Assembly (NCBI RefSeq): GCF_000009765.2
Contig: NC_003155.5
Coordinates: forward strand, 8,122,001 to 8,186,000
Length of the DNA: 64,000 nt
Reading direction: 5' to 3'
DNA from: Streptomyces avermitilis MA-4680 = NBRC 14893
Lineage (GTDB): Bacteria > Actinomycetota > Actinomycetes > Streptomycetales > Streptomycetaceae
The number at the start of each line of letters is the position of its first letter. Position 1 is the first letter of the stretch. This document shows positions 32,087 to 41,246 of this stretch, one piece after another. The position numbers were made by a program, and so were the translations under genes. A model generated the notes under the pieces. That model worked only from the letters and a program-made list of their open reading frames with translations, made no database searches and was not told the DNA's origin.

Positions 32087-33001
32087 GTGTCCAGCACGCT
32101 CTCCGTCCCCGCACAGGCCCCCGAGACCGGCACCGCCCGAGTGAAGCGCGGCATGGCCGAGCAGCTCAAGGGCGGCGTGATCATGGACGTTGTCACGCCC
32201 GAGCAGGCGAAGATCGCCGAGGATGCGGGCGCCGTCGCCGTCATGGCCCTGGAGCGGGTCCCGGCCGACATCCGCAAGGACGGCGGCGTGGCCCGCATGT
32301 CCGACCCCGACATGATCGAGGGCATCATCAGCGCGGTGTCCATCCCGGTCATGGCCAAGTCCCGCATCGGCCACTTCGTCGAGGCCCAGGTGCTCCAGTC
32401 CCTCGGCGTCGACTACATCGACGAGTCCGAGGTCCTCACCCCGGCCGACGAGGTCAACCACTCCGACAAGTGGGCGTTCACCACGCCGTTCGTGTGTGGT
32501 GCCACCAACCTCGGTGAGGCCCTGCGCCGCATCGCCGAGGGTGCCGCCATGATCCGCTCCAAGGGCGAGGCCGGCACCGGCAACGTCGTCGAGGCCGTGC
32601 GCCACCTGCGCCAGATCAAGAACGAGATCGCCAGGCTGCGCGGCTACGACAACAACGAGCTGTACGCCGCCGCCAAGGAGCTGCGCGCCCCGTACGAGAT
32701 CGTCAAGGAGGTCGCCGAGCTCGGCAAGCTGCCGGTCGTGCTGTTCTCCGCCGGTGGCGTCGCCACCCCGGCCGACGCCGCGCTGATGCGCCAGCTCGGT
32801 GCCGAGGGCGTCTTCGTCGGCTCCGGCATCTTCAAGTCCGGCGACCCGGCCAAGCGCGCCGCCGCCATCGTGAAGGCCACCACCTTCTACGACGACCCCA
32901 AGATCATCGCGGACGCGTCGCGCAACCTGGGCGAGGCCATGGTCGGCATCAACTGCGACACCCTCCCCGAGGCCGAGCGCTACGCCAACCGCGGCTGGTA
33001 A
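32087..33001 (+). CDS. pdxS: Pyridoxal 5'-phosphate synthase lyase subunit
   Basis: The 304-residue protein starts at GTG 32087. It carries RVKRGMAEQLKGGVIMDVVTPEQAKIAEDAGAVAVMALERVPADIRKDGGVARMSDP and SIPVMAKSRIGHFVEAQVLQSLGVDYIDESEVLTPAD, all highly conserved in PdxS. The KxGVIMDV and AKxRIGH lysines form the Schiff bases. It builds PLP from ribose 5-phosphate and glyceraldehyde 3-phosphate with ammonia from PdxT. The end NCDTLPEAERYANRGW is that of actinobacterial PdxS. The pdxT gene follows after 13 bp. Confidence 0.97.
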   Translation: MSSTLSVPAQAPETGTARVKRGMAEQLKGGVIMDVVTPEQAKIAEDAGAVAVMALERVPADIRKDGGVARMSDPDMIEGIISAVSIPVMAKSRIGHFVEAQVLQSLGVDYIDESEVLTPADEVNHSDKWAFTTPFVCGATNLGEALRRIAEGAAMIRSKGEAGTGNVVEAVRHLRQIKNEIARLRGYDNNELYAAAKELRAPYEIVKEVAELGKLPVVLFSAGGVATPADAALMRQLGAEGVFVGSGIFKSGDPAKRAAAIVKATTFYDDPKIIADASRNLGEAMVGINCDTLPEAERYANRGW

Positions 33002-33014
33002 GGCACCCACACCG

Positions 33015-33620
33015 ATGAACACCCCCGTGATAGGCGTCCTGGCTCTGCAGGGCGACGTACGGGAGCACCTGATCGCCCTGGCCGCGGCCGACGCCGTGGC
33101 CAGGGAGGTGAGGCGCCCCGAGGAACTCGCCGAGGTCGACGGCCTCGTCATACCCGGCGGCGAGTCCACCACCATCTCCAAGCTGGCCCATCTCTTCGGC
33201 ATGATGGAACCCCTCCGCGCGCGCGTGCGCGGCGGCATGCCCGTCTACGGCACCTGCGCCGGCATGATCATGCTCGCCGACAAGATCCTCGACCCGCGCT
33301 CGGGTCAGGAGACCATCGGCGGCATCGACATGATCGTGCGCCGCAACGCCTTCGGACGTCAGAACGAGTCCTTCGAGGCGACGGTCGACGTCAAGGGCGT
33401 CGGGGGCGATCCTGTCGAGGGCGTCTTCATCCGCGCCCCCTGGGTCGAGTCCGTGGGTGCCGAGGCCGAGGTGCTCGCCGAGCACGGCGGCCACATCGTC
33501 GCCGTACGCCAGGGCAACGCGCTCGCCACGTCGTTCCACCCGGAACTGACCGGCGACCACCGCGTGCACGGCCTCTTCGTCGACATGGTGCGCGCGAACC
33601 GGACACCGGAGTCCTTGTAG
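33015..33620 (+). CDS. pdxT: PLP synthase glutaminase subunit
   Basis: The 201-residue protein is a class I glutamine amidotransferase-like glutaminase. It contains IGVLALQGDVREHL at the start, VDGLVIPGGESTTISKL, the nucleophile elbow YGTCAGMIMLAD (Cys80 or near), RRNAFGRQNESFEA and FHPELTGDHRVHGLFVDMV with the catalytic His-x-Glu. It hydrolyses glutamine and channels ammonia to PdxS. The pair is the only vitamin B6 synthesis route visible here. Confidence 0.97.
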   Translation: MNTPVIGVLALQGDVREHLIALAAADAVAREVRRPEELAEVDGLVIPGGESTTISKLAHLFGMMEPLRARVRGGMPVYGTCAGMIMLADKILDPRSGQETIGGIDMIVRRNAFGRQNESFEATVDVKGVGGDPVEGVFIRAPWVESVGAEAEVLAEHGGHIVAVRQGNALATSFHPELTGDHRVHGLFVDMVRANRTPESL

Positions 33621-33697
33621 GATCTCCGGGGGTCCTCCCGGGCGTTTAAGGTCTGGGGGAGTTCGTACAGGATGGGTTACGCGAAGGAGACAGGCAG

Positions 33698-34450
33698 ATG
33701 TCCGGCCACTCTAAATGGGCTACGACGAAGCACAAGAAGGCCGTGATCGACGCCAAGCGCGGCAAGCTCTTCGCGAAGATGATCAAGAACATCGAGGTCG
33801 CGGCCCGTACGGGCGGCGCCGACCCGGCCGGCAATCCGACGCTGTTCGACGCCATTCAGAAGGCCAAGAAGAGCTCGGTCCCGAACAAGAACATCGACTC
33901 CGCGGTCAAGCGTGGTGCCGGTCTCGAGGCCGGCGGCGCCGACTACGAGACGATCATGTACGAGGGTTACGGCCCGAACGGTGTCGCGGTGCTCATCGAG
34001 TGTCTCACCGACAACCGCAACCGCGCCGCCTCGGACGTCCGCGTCGCCATGACCCGCAACGGCGGCAACATGGCCGACCCGGGCTCCGTCTCGTACCTCT
34101 TCAACCGCAAGGGCGTCGTGATCGTCCCCAAGGGCGAGCTGAGCGAGGACGACGTCCTGGGTGCCGTGCTCGACGCGGGCGCCGAGGAGGTCAACGACCT
34201 CGGTGAGTCCTTCGAGGTCGTCTCCGAGGCCACCGACCTGGTCGCGGTCCGCACCGCCCTCCAGGACGCCGGGATCGACTACGACTCGGCGGACGCCAAC
34301 TTCGTCCCGACCATGCAGGTCGAGCTCGACGAGGAGGGCGCCCGGAAGATCTTCAAGCTGATCGACGCGCTCGAGGACAGCGACGACGTGCAGAACGTCT
34401 TCGCCAACTTCGATGTCAGCGACGAGGTCATGGAGAAGGTCGACGCCTGA
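33698..34450 (+). CDS. yebC: YebC/PmpR-family translation or transcription factor
   Basis: This 250-residue protein starts MSGHSKWATTKHKKAVIDAKRGKLFAKMIKNIEVAARTGGADPAGNPTLFDAIQKAKKSSVPNKNIDSAVKRGAG, the strongly conserved N-terminal YebC motif. Three compact domains follow, with DNRNRAASDVRVAMTRNGGNMADPGSVSYLFNRKGVV. YebC-type proteins have been linked to transcription control and to ribosome stalling on proline motifs. The gene lies before ruvC, as in most actinobacteria. A long palindrome serves as its terminator. Confidence 0.95.
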   Translation: MSGHSKWATTKHKKAVIDAKRGKLFAKMIKNIEVAARTGGADPAGNPTLFDAIQKAKKSSVPNKNIDSAVKRGAGLEAGGADYETIMYEGYGPNGVAVLIECLTDNRNRAASDVRVAMTRNGGNMADPGSVSYLFNRKGVVIVPKGELSEDDVLGAVLDAGAEEVNDLGESFEVVSEATDLVAVRTALQDAGIDYDSADANFVPTMQVELDEEGARKIFKLIDALEDSDDVQNVFANFDVSDEVMEKVDA

Positions 34451-34470
34451 GCGGCGGGAGTTTCCTTTCG

Positions 34471-34502
34471 GTGGGCCGGCAGGACATGTCCTGCCGGCCC
34501 AC
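34471..34502. terminator. Perfect 32-bp palindrome after yebC
   Basis: The sequence 34471-34502 is exactly self-complementary: 14-bp arms around CATG. It lies 20 bp after the yebC stop. A second inverted repeat, ATCGCCGTC/GACGGCGAT (34562-34570 with 34585-34593), follows before ruvC. Confidence 0.85.
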
Positions 34503-34648
34503 CGTCGTTGTCGGTGGCAACGGATAGCCTGGCGAGGACAGATGATGATCGCTGTCCGTGGATCGCCGTCATCGATCGACGAACGACGGCGATCAGCCAC
34601 CTCCGCGCGAGCGGCGGCGGCTCAGGCGCAGGAAAAGGGGGGGCTGGG

Positions 34649-35179
34649 GTGCGGGTACTGGGCGTTGACCCCGGGTTGACCCGGTGCGGTGTCGGCGTGG
34701 TCGAAGGAGTCGCCGGCCGGCCCCTGACCATGCGCGGTGTCGGCGTCGTACGGACCCCGGCGGACGCCGAGTTGGGCCTGCGGCTCGTGGCCATCGAGCA
34801 GGGCATCGAGCAGTGGCTCGACGAGTACCGGCCCGAATGCGTCGCCGTGGAGCGGGTGTTCAGCCAGCACAACGTGCGTACGGTGATGGGCACGGCCCAG
34901 GCCAGCGCGGTCGCCATGCTCTGCGCGGCCCGCCGCGGCATCCCCGTCGCCCTGCACACCCCCAGCGAGGTCAAGGCCGCCGTCACCGGCAGCGGACGCG
35001 CCGACAAGGCCCAGGTCGGCGCGATGGTGACCCGCCTGCTGCGGCTCGACGCGCCGCCCAAGCCCGCCGACGCCGCCGACGCCCTCGCGCTCGCCATCTG
35101 CCACATCTGGCGAGCCCCCGCCCAGAACAGACTTCAGCAGGCCGTCGCCCTGCACGCATCGAAAGGGCGTACCGCATGA
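34649..35179 (+). CDS. ruvC: Holliday junction resolvase
   Basis: The 176-residue protein starts at GTG 34649, with GGAAAAGGGGG upstream. The first strand is VRVLGVDPGLTRCGVGVV (catalytic Asp7). Further motifs are PECVAVERVFSQHNVRTVMGTAQASAVAMLCAA with the second acidic residue, PSEVKAAVTGSGRADKAQVGAMVTRLL, and KPADAADALALAICH with the last two Asp. It cleaves four-way junctions after RuvAB branch migration. Its stop overlaps the ruvA start, giving a ruvC-ruvA-ruvB operon. Confidence 0.96.
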   Translation: MRVLGVDPGLTRCGVGVVEGVAGRPLTMRGVGVVRTPADAELGLRLVAIEQGIEQWLDEYRPECVAVERVFSQHNVRTVMGTAQASAVAMLCAARRGIPVALHTPSEVKAAVTGSGRADKAQVGAMVTRLLRLDAPPKPADAADALALAICHIWRAPAQNRLQQAVALHASKGRTA

Positions 35180-35787
35180 TCGCCTTCGTCAGCGGCCCGG
35201 TCGCCGCCCTCGCCCCCGACTCCGCCGTGGTCGAGGTCGGCGGCATCGGCATCGCCGTCCAGTGCACCCCCAACACGCTCTCCGGGCTGCGCATGGGCCG
35301 GGAGGCCAAGCTCGCCACCTCCCTCGTCGTACGCGAGGACTCACTGACCCTGTACGGCTTCGTGGACGACGACGAGCGCCAGGTCTTCGAACTGCTGCAG
35401 ACCGCGAGCGGTGTCGGACCGCGTCTCGCCCAGGCGATGCTCGCCGTGCACACGCCTGACGCGCTGCGCCGAGCCGTCTCCACCGGCGACGAGAAGGCCC
35501 TCGTCGCCGTTCCCGGCATCGGCAAGAAGGGCGCCCAGAAGCTGCTGCTGGAGCTGAAGGACCGGCTCGGCGAGCCCCTCGGCACCGGTGGCCCGGCGAT
35601 CGGCAGGGCCGTCACCACCGGCTGGCGCGAGCAGCTGCACGCCGCGCTGATCGGCCTCGGGTACGCGACCCGGGAGGCCGACGAGGCGGTCGCCGCGGTC
35701 GCCCCCCAGGCCGAGGCCGCCGGGGGCACACCCCAGGTGGGACAGCTGCTGAAGGCCGCCCTGCAGACCCTGAACCGGACCCGCTGA
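35176..35787 (+). CDS. ruvA: Holliday junction DNA helicase subunit RuvA
   Basis: The 203-residue protein starts at ATG 35176, overlapping the ruvC stop (ATGA). Domain I is the OB fold: MIAFVSGPVAALAPDSAVVEVGGIGIAVQCT. Domain II has two helix-hairpin-helix motifs: FELLQTASGVGPRLAQAML and LVAVPGIGKKGAQKLLLELKDRL. Domain III at the end (LHAALIGLGYATREADEAVAAV) contacts RuvB. It binds the open four-way junction as a tetramer. Length and order are normal. Confidence 0.96.
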   Translation: MIAFVSGPVAALAPDSAVVEVGGIGIAVQCTPNTLSGLRMGREAKLATSLVVREDSLTLYGFVDDDERQVFELLQTASGVGPRLAQAMLAVHTPDALRRAVSTGDEKALVAVPGIGKKGAQKLLLELKDRLGEPLGTGGPAIGRAVTTGWREQLHAALIGLGYATREADEAVAAVAPQAEAAGGTPQVGQLLKAALQTLNRTR

Positions 35788-35958
35788 CCGTCGGTCGGAC
35801 CACGGGGCCGCGGACCACGGGACCGCAAGGCACCGGCACGCGAGGCACAAGCAATGCGGTGTCCTACCGGGGGGCGCGGCATCCCATCAGCGGCTCCGCC
35901 GCGGGCCGGACCCCCGGCCGGCAGAATCACCCGGCACGCCACGGCGAGGAGAACTTCA

Positions 35959-37029
35959 GTGAACTGGGACGACACGACCGACGCGACCGCCGACGAGCGG
36001 CTCGTCGGCGCGTCCGCCGACCGTGAGGACCAGGCCGTCGAGGCCGCCCTGCGGCCCAAGGACCTGGACGAGTTCATCGGCCAGGAGAAGGTCCGCGAGC
36101 AACTCGACCTCGTCCTGCGGGCCGCACGCGCGCGTGGCGCGACCTCCGACCACGTACTGCTCTCCGGCGCTCCCGGCCTCGGCAAGACCACCCTCTCCAT
36201 GATCATCGCGGCCGAGATGGGCGCCCCGATCCGCATCACCAGCGGCCCCGCCATCCAGCACGCCGGCGACCTCGCGGCGATCCTCTCCTCCCTCCAGGAG
36301 GGCGAGGTCCTCTTCCTCGACGAGATCCACCGCATGTCCCGGCCCGCCGAGGAGATGCTGTACATGGCCATGGAGGACTTCCGCGTCGACGTCATCGTCG
36401 GCAAGGGCCCCGGCGCCACCGCCATCCCCCTCGAACTGCCCCCGTTCACCCTGGTCGGCGCCACCACGCGCGCGGGTCTGCTGCCGCCCCCGCTGCGTGA
36501 CCGCTTCGGCTTCACGGCACACATGGAGTTCTACGAGCCCCACGAGCTGGAGCGCGTGATCCACCGCTCGGCCGGCCTGCTCGACGTCGAGATCGACTCT
36601 CGTGGCGCGGCCGAGATCGCGGGCCGCTCCCGGGGCACGCCCCGTATCGCCAACCGTCTGCTGCGCCGCGTACGGGACTACGCCCAGGTCAAGGCGGACG
36701 GCGTCATCACCCGTGAGATCGCGGCGGCCGCGCTGAAGGTCTACGAGGTGGACGCCCGCGGCCTCGACCGCCTGGACCGCGGCGTCCTCGAAGCCCTGCT
36801 GAAGCTGTTCGGCGGCGGCCCGGTCGGCCTGTCCACGCTCGCCGTCGCGGTGGGGGAGGAGCGCGAGACCGTCGAGGAGGTCGCCGAGCCCTTCCTGGTA
36901 CGGGAGGGACTGCTCGCCCGCACACCCCGTGGCCGGGTCGCGACACCGGCCGCCTGGGCCCACCTCGGCCTCACCCCGCCCCCTCGGGCTACCGGGGGAA
37001 ACGGACAAGGGGACCTGTTCGGGGCGTGA
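35959..37029 (+). CDS. ruvB: Holliday junction branch migration ATPase RuvB
   Basis: This 356-residue AAA+ protein starts at GTG 35959 (GAGGAG upstream); longer readings begin in the intergenic gap. It has LRPKDLDEFIGQEKVREQLDLVLRAA, Walker A GAPGLGKTTLSMIIA, Walker B EVLFLDEIHRMSRPAEE, sensor 1 VGATTRAGLLPPPLRDRFG, and the arginine-containing GRSRGTPRIANRLLRRVRDYAQV. The winged-helix domain ends with a short tail. It drives branch migration with RuvA. Confidence 0.96.
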   Translation: MNWDDTTDATADERLVGASADREDQAVEAALRPKDLDEFIGQEKVREQLDLVLRAARARGATSDHVLLSGAPGLGKTTLSMIIAAEMGAPIRITSGPAIQHAGDLAAILSSLQEGEVLFLDEIHRMSRPAEEMLYMAMEDFRVDVIVGKGPGATAIPLELPPFTLVGATTRAGLLPPPLRDRFGFTAHMEFYEPHELERVIHRSAGLLDVEIDSRGAAEIAGRSRGTPRIANRLLRRVRDYAQVKADGVITREIAAAALKVYEVDARGLDRLDRGVLEALLKLFGGGPVGLSTLAVAVGEERETVEEVAEPFLVREGLLARTPRGRVATPAAWAHLGLTPPPRATGGNGQGDLFGA

Positions 37030-37075
37030 CGGCGCGGGACTCGCACCGGCAGGAACCCCGGTGCCATGCTGAGCG

Positions 37076-37105
37076 TTGTTCCTTGCGTGCGGACTCGCTT
37101 AGACT
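37076..37105 (+). promoter_or_regulatory. Promoter of the yajC-secDF operon
   Basis: TTGTTC (37076-37081) and TAGACT (37100-37105) are spaced by 18 bp. They lie about 90 bp upstream of yajC in the gap after ruvB. Confidence 0.55.
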
Positions 37106-37192
37106 CCGCCGATGCCGCCGTTGTGGGCGGCGCTGACAACCCCCATCCACCAGGCCGCCCATCGCGCGGTCGTGCGAAGGAAACTCCGTCCC

Positions 37193-37696
37193 GTGAATAC
37201 CTTGACCCTCCTCCCGTTCATCGTGCTTATCGGGGCCATGTTCCTGATGACCCGCTCGGCCAAGCGCAAGCAGCAGCAGGCCGCGTCGATGCGTAATGAG
37301 ATGCAGCCCGGCGCCGGCGTCCGCACGATCGGGGGCCTGTACGCGACGGTGAAGGAGGTCAACGAGGACACGGTCCTCCTTGACGCCGCCCCGGGCGTCG
37401 ACCTGCTCTTCGCGAAGAACTCCATCGGCGCCGTCCTGACCGACGACGAGTACAACCGCATCGTCCACGGCATCGAGCACGACCTGAAGACCGACGGCAC
37501 GGTCGTGCCGGACGACGCCTCCTCCCTCACCGAGACCGACGAGCCCGCCGCCGACGCCTCTTCCGACGCCTCCGACGACAAGCCCATCGACCTCGGCAAG
37601 AAGGACGCGGCGGACGACACCGCCGACGAGCCGGGCAAGGCGAAGTCCGACGAAGCAGAGCCGAAGAAGACCGACGGCGAGACCGACGCGAAGTAG
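37193..37696 (+). CDS. yajC: Preprotein translocase subunit YajC
   Basis: The 167-residue protein from GTG 37193 (AAGGA upstream) has one N-terminal helix, LTLLPFIVLIGAMFLMTRSAKRKQQQAASMRNEM, and then the YajC core QPGAGVRTIGGLYATVKEVNEDTVLLDAAPGVDLLFAKNSIGAV. The rest is a highly acidic tail of Asp, Glu, Ala and Lys typical of Streptomyces. YajC associates with SecDF in the translocase. secD follows after a 142-bp gap. Confidence 0.92.
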   Translation: MNTLTLLPFIVLIGAMFLMTRSAKRKQQQAASMRNEMQPGAGVRTIGGLYATVKEVNEDTVLLDAAPGVDLLFAKNSIGAVLTDDEYNRIVHGIEHDLKTDGTVVPDDASSLTETDEPAADASSDASDDKPIDLGKKDAADDTADEPGKAKSDEAEPKKTDGETDAK

Positions 37697-37838
37697 TCAC
37701 GCCCCGGGACCGCGACGCGAGCCACTCGCGCACCGTGCGGCCCGGGATGCGCGGTCTCTCGCACGGAATCCCGACACCATGGCATGGCCGCCCCCGCGCT
37801 GACCCCGCGCGCGGCGGCCCGAGAGGGAGTACGAGAAG

Positions 37839-39593
37839 GTGGCAGCACCGAAGAAGGGCCGGAGCGCGAGCGCCCAGAGCAGGCCGGGGCGCTCGCTGGC
37901 CCTCATCCTGATCGCCATCGCGGCGCTCACCGGGGGAATGTTCGCCTCCGGAAACACCACTCCGCGTCTCGGCATCGACCTCGCCGGCGGAACGAGCATC
38001 ACGCTCGAGGCGAAGAGCGGCCAGGAATCCGCGATCAACAAGACCAACATGAACACCGCGGTCGACATCATGAACCGCCGTGTCAACGGTCTTGGCGTTT
38101 CGGAGGCGGAGGTCCAGACCCAGGGCGATCGCAACATCATCGTCAACATCCCCAAGGGCACGAACTCCGAGCAGGCCCGGAAGCAGGTCGGCACCACCGC
38201 CAAGCTCTACTTCCGCCCCGTCCTCGCGACCGAGGTCTCCGGTGCGGCCGCGGCCAGCCCGACGCCCAGCGCCTCCAACAGCTCCTCCAAGAAGGCCACC
38301 GACAAGGCCACCGAGAAGGCGACGTCCTCCGGCACCCCGTCGGCCACCGCCACCTCGCAGGGCCGCGCGGTCACCGACGCGCTGAAGGACGACCCCACGC
38401 CGTCCGCGAGCAACTCGGCGTCCGCCTCCGCCAAGGCATCCTCCAGCCCCTCCCCGTCCGCGAGCAGTGGCGCCGAGGCCGAGGCCGCCAAGCTCCAGGC
38501 CGCGTACACCGCGCTCGACTGCCGCAAGGAGGGGCAGCGCGCCAAGGCCGGTGAGGGCGCCAAGCCCACCGACACCACCCTGGCCTGCGGCACGAACTCG
38601 GGGGGCCAGTGGCAGAAGTACGTGCTCGGCCCGGCCGAGGTCGCCGGCACCGACGTGAAGAAGGCCTCGGCGGTCTACGACACCCAAAGTGGCGCGGGCT
38701 GGAAGGTCACCATGGACTTCACGTCCGGGGGGTCCAAGAAGTTCGCGAGCATCACGGGCAAGCTGGCGAAGAACCAGGAACCGCAGAACCAGTTCGCCAT
38801 CGTCCTCGACGGCTCGGTCGTCTCCGACCCGCGTGTCAGCGAGGCGCTGACCGGCGGTAACGCGGAGATCTCCGGCAGCTTCGACCAGACGGAGGCCAAG
38901 GACCTGGCCAACGTGCTGTCCTACGGCGCGCTCCCGCTCTCGTTCCGGGAGCAGAGCGTCACCACCGTCACCGCCGCGCTCGGCGGCGAGCAGCTGCACG
39001 CCGGCCTGATCGCGGGCGCGATCGGCCTGGCCCTGGTCGTCATCTACCTGGTGCTCTACTACCGGGGCCTGTCGCTCATCGCCATCGCCTCGCTGCTGGT
39101 CTCCGCGGCCCTGACCTACGCGATCATGACCCTGCTCGGCCCGACGATCCACTTCGCGCTGAACCTGCCGGCGGTCTGCGGTGCGATCGTCGCCATCGGT
39201 ATCACAGCGGACTCGTTCATCGTGTTCTTCGAACGCATCAGGGACGAGATCCGTGAGGGCCGTACGCTGCGGCCCGCCGTCGAGCGAGCCTGGCCGCGTG
39301 CCCGGCGCACCATCCTGGTCTCCGACTTCGTGTCGTTCCTCGCCGCCGCGGTGCTGTTCATCGTGACCGTCGGCAAGGTCCAGGGCTTCGCGTTCACGCT
39401 GGGTCTGACCACCGTGCTCGACGTGGTCGTCGTCTTCCTCTTCACCAAGCCGCTGATGACGATCCTCGCCCGCAAGCAGTTCTTCGCGAACGGTCACAGC
39501 TGGTCCGGCCTCGACCCGAAGCGCCTCGGTGCCCAGCCGCCATTGCGGCGCACCCGACGTCCTTCCGCCCCCGCCGACCCGAAGGAGGCGTGA
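37839..39593 (+). CDS. secD: Protein translocase subunit SecD
   Basis: The 584-residue protein from GTG 37839 starts with a helix (ALILIAIAALTGGMF) and TPRLGIDLAGGTSITLEAK, the D1 motif. The P1 region contains an unusual low-complexity insert of about 80 residues (roughly 125-215) made mostly of Ser, Ala, Thr, Pro and Lys. The C-terminal half has five helices and the D5/D6 regions AIVAIGITADSFIVFFERIRDEIREGRTLRPAVERAW. It drives late steps of export with the proton gradient. secF follows after one base. Confidence 0.95.
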   Translation: MAAPKKGRSASAQSRPGRSLALILIAIAALTGGMFASGNTTPRLGIDLAGGTSITLEAKSGQESAINKTNMNTAVDIMNRRVNGLGVSEAEVQTQGDRNIIVNIPKGTNSEQARKQVGTTAKLYFRPVLATEVSGAAAASPTPSASNSSSKKATDKATEKATSSGTPSATATSQGRAVTDALKDDPTPSASNSASASAKASSSPSPSASSGAEAEAAKLQAAYTALDCRKEGQRAKAGEGAKPTDTTLACGTNSGGQWQKYVLGPAEVAGTDVKKASAVYDTQSGAGWKVTMDFTSGGSKKFASITGKLAKNQEPQNQFAIVLDGSVVSDPRVSEALTGGNAEISGSFDQTEAKDLANVLSYGALPLSFREQSVTTVTAALGGEQLHAGLIAGAIGLALVVIYLVLYYRGLSLIAIASLLVSAALTYAIMTLLGPTIHFALNLPAVCGAIVAIGITADSFIVFFERIRDEIREGRTLRPAVERAWPRARRTILVSDFVSFLAAAVLFIVTVGKVQGFAFTLGLTTVLDVVVVFLFTKPLMTILARKQFFANGHSWSGLDPKRLGAQPPLRRTRRPSAPADPKEA

Positions 39594-39594
39594 G

Positions 39595-40701
39595 ATGTCG
39601 AAGCTCGGCAACCTCGGCGCCCGGCTCCACCGAGGCGAGGTCGGCTACGACTTCGTCGGCAACCGCAAGATCTGGTACGGCATCTCGATCCTGATCACCA
39701 TCACGGCCATCCTCGGCCTGACGGTGCGCGGCCTGAACATGGGCATCGAGTTCCAGGGCGGAGCGGTCTTCACCACCCCCAAGACCAGCGTCTCCGTGTC
39801 GCAGGCCGAGAGGTACGCGGAGGAGGCGTCCGGCCACGACGCGATCGTGCAGAAGCTCGGCTCGGGCGGTCTGCGCGTGCAGATCGCCGGTGTGGACACC
39901 GGCAAGTCCGACCAGATCAAGGCCGAGCTCTCCCAGAACCTGAAGGTCGACTCGGAGAAGATCAACGCCGACCTGGTCGGCCCCAGCTGGGGTGAGCAGA
40001 TCGCCAACAAGGCCTGGCAAGGCCTGGTGATCTTCATGATCCTGGTCGTGATCTACCTGGCGATCGCCTTCGAGTGGCGGATGGCGGTCGCGGCCCTGGT
40101 CGCGCTGATCCACGACATCACCATCACGGTCGGCATCTACGCCCTCGTCGGCTTCGAGGTGACGCCCGGTACGGTCATCGGTCTGCTCACGATCCTCGGT
40201 TACTCGCTCTATGACACGGTCGTCGTCTTCGACAGCCTCAAGGAGCAGACGAAGGACCTCACCAAGCAGACTCGCTGGACCTACAGCGATGTCGCCAACC
40301 GCTCGATCAACAGCACTCTGGTCCGCTCCATCAACACCACGGTGGTCGCGCTTCTGCCGGTCGCGGGCCTGCTGTTCATCGGCGGTGGCGTGCTCGGCGC
40401 GGGCACGCTCAACGACATCTCGCTGTCGCTGTTCGTCGGTCTCGCGGCCGGCGCGTACTCCTCGATCTTCATCGCCACGCCGCTCGTCGCCGACCTCAAG
40501 GAGCGCGAGCCGCAGATGAAGGCCCTCAGGAAGCGCGTCCTGGCCAAGCGGGCCCAGGCCGCCGCCAAGGGCGAGGACGCCGAGGTCGTCGGTCAGTCCT
40601 GCGACGAGCCGGACGACGCCGCCCCCGCGGTCGTGGGTCCGCGCAACCAGCCCGCGTCCCGCAACCGGGGCCGCGGCCGACCCTCGGGGAAGCGCCGATG
40701 A
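39595..40701 (+). CDS. secF: Protein translocase subunit SecF
   Basis: The 368-residue protein starts at ATG 39595 with GGAGG at 39583-39589 inside the end of secD. It begins LGNLGARLHRGEVGYDFVGNRKIWYGISILITITAI and has GLNMGIEFQGGAVF (SecF family). The six helices include VGFEVTPGTVIGLLTILGYSLYDTVVVFDSLKEQTKDL, the conserved D-T-V-V-V-F-D motif. The tail is long, basic and Pro-rich. The apt start overlaps the stop (ATGA). Confidence 0.95.
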   Translation: MSKLGNLGARLHRGEVGYDFVGNRKIWYGISILITITAILGLTVRGLNMGIEFQGGAVFTTPKTSVSVSQAERYAEEASGHDAIVQKLGSGGLRVQIAGVDTGKSDQIKAELSQNLKVDSEKINADLVGPSWGEQIANKAWQGLVIFMILVVIYLAIAFEWRMAVAALVALIHDITITVGIYALVGFEVTPGTVIGLLTILGYSLYDTVVVFDSLKEQTKDLTKQTRWTYSDVANRSINSTLVRSINTTVVALLPVAGLLFIGGGVLGAGTLNDISLSLFVGLAAGAYSSIFIATPLVADLKEREPQMKALRKRVLAKRAQAAAKGEDAEVVGQSCDEPDDAAPAVVGPRNQPASRNRGRGRPSGKRR

Positions 40702-41246
40702 CCGAGCTCGTCAACATCACGGAGCTGCTGCTCAGCCGTATCCGTGACGTTCGTGACTACCCGGAGCCGGGCGTGGTGTTCAAGGACATCACGCCGCTGC
40801 TGGCCGACCCGGCGGCGTTCACCGCGCTGACCGGTGCGCTGGCCGAGCTCACCGTGCGGCACGGCGCCACGAAGATCGTCGGCCTGGAGGCCCGCGGCTT
40901 CATTCTGGGCGCCCCGGCCGCCGTTCAGGCGGGTGTCGGCTTCATCCCCGTACGCAAGGCGGGCAAGCTCCCCGGAGCGACCCTCAGCCAGTCGTACGAC
41001 CTGGAGTACGGCTCCGCCGAGATCGAGGTGCACGCCGAGGACCTGGTCGCGGGCGACCGCGTCATGGTCGTCGACGACGTCCTCGCCACCGGCGGCACCG
41101 CCGAGGCCTCGCTCCAGCTCATCCGCCGGGCGGGCGCCGAGGTCGCGGGCGTCTCCGTGCTCATGGAGCTGGGCTTCCTGGGCGGCCGGGCACGGCTGGA
41201 GCCGGCCCTGGCCGGCGCCCCGCTGGAAGCACTGCTCCAGATCTGA
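40698..41246 (+). CDS. apt: Adenine phosphoribosyltransferase
   Basis: The 182-residue protein starts at ATG 40698. It contains YPEPGVVFKDITPLLADP (adenine-site loop), GLEARGFILGAPAAVQAGVGFIPVRKAGKLPGATLSQSYDLEYG and the PRPP-binding motif DRVMVVDDVLATGGTAEASL. It salvages adenine to AMP using PRPP. Its coupling to secF and its place before rel is the conserved actinobacterial order. Confidence 0.96.
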   Translation: MTELVNITELLLSRIRDVRDYPEPGVVFKDITPLLADPAAFTALTGALAELTVRHGATKIVGLEARGFILGAPAAVQAGVGFIPVRKAGKLPGATLSQSYDLEYGSAEIEVHAEDLVAGDRVMVVDDVLATGGTAEASLQLIRRAGAEVAGVSVLMELGFLGGRARLEPALAGAPLEALLQI

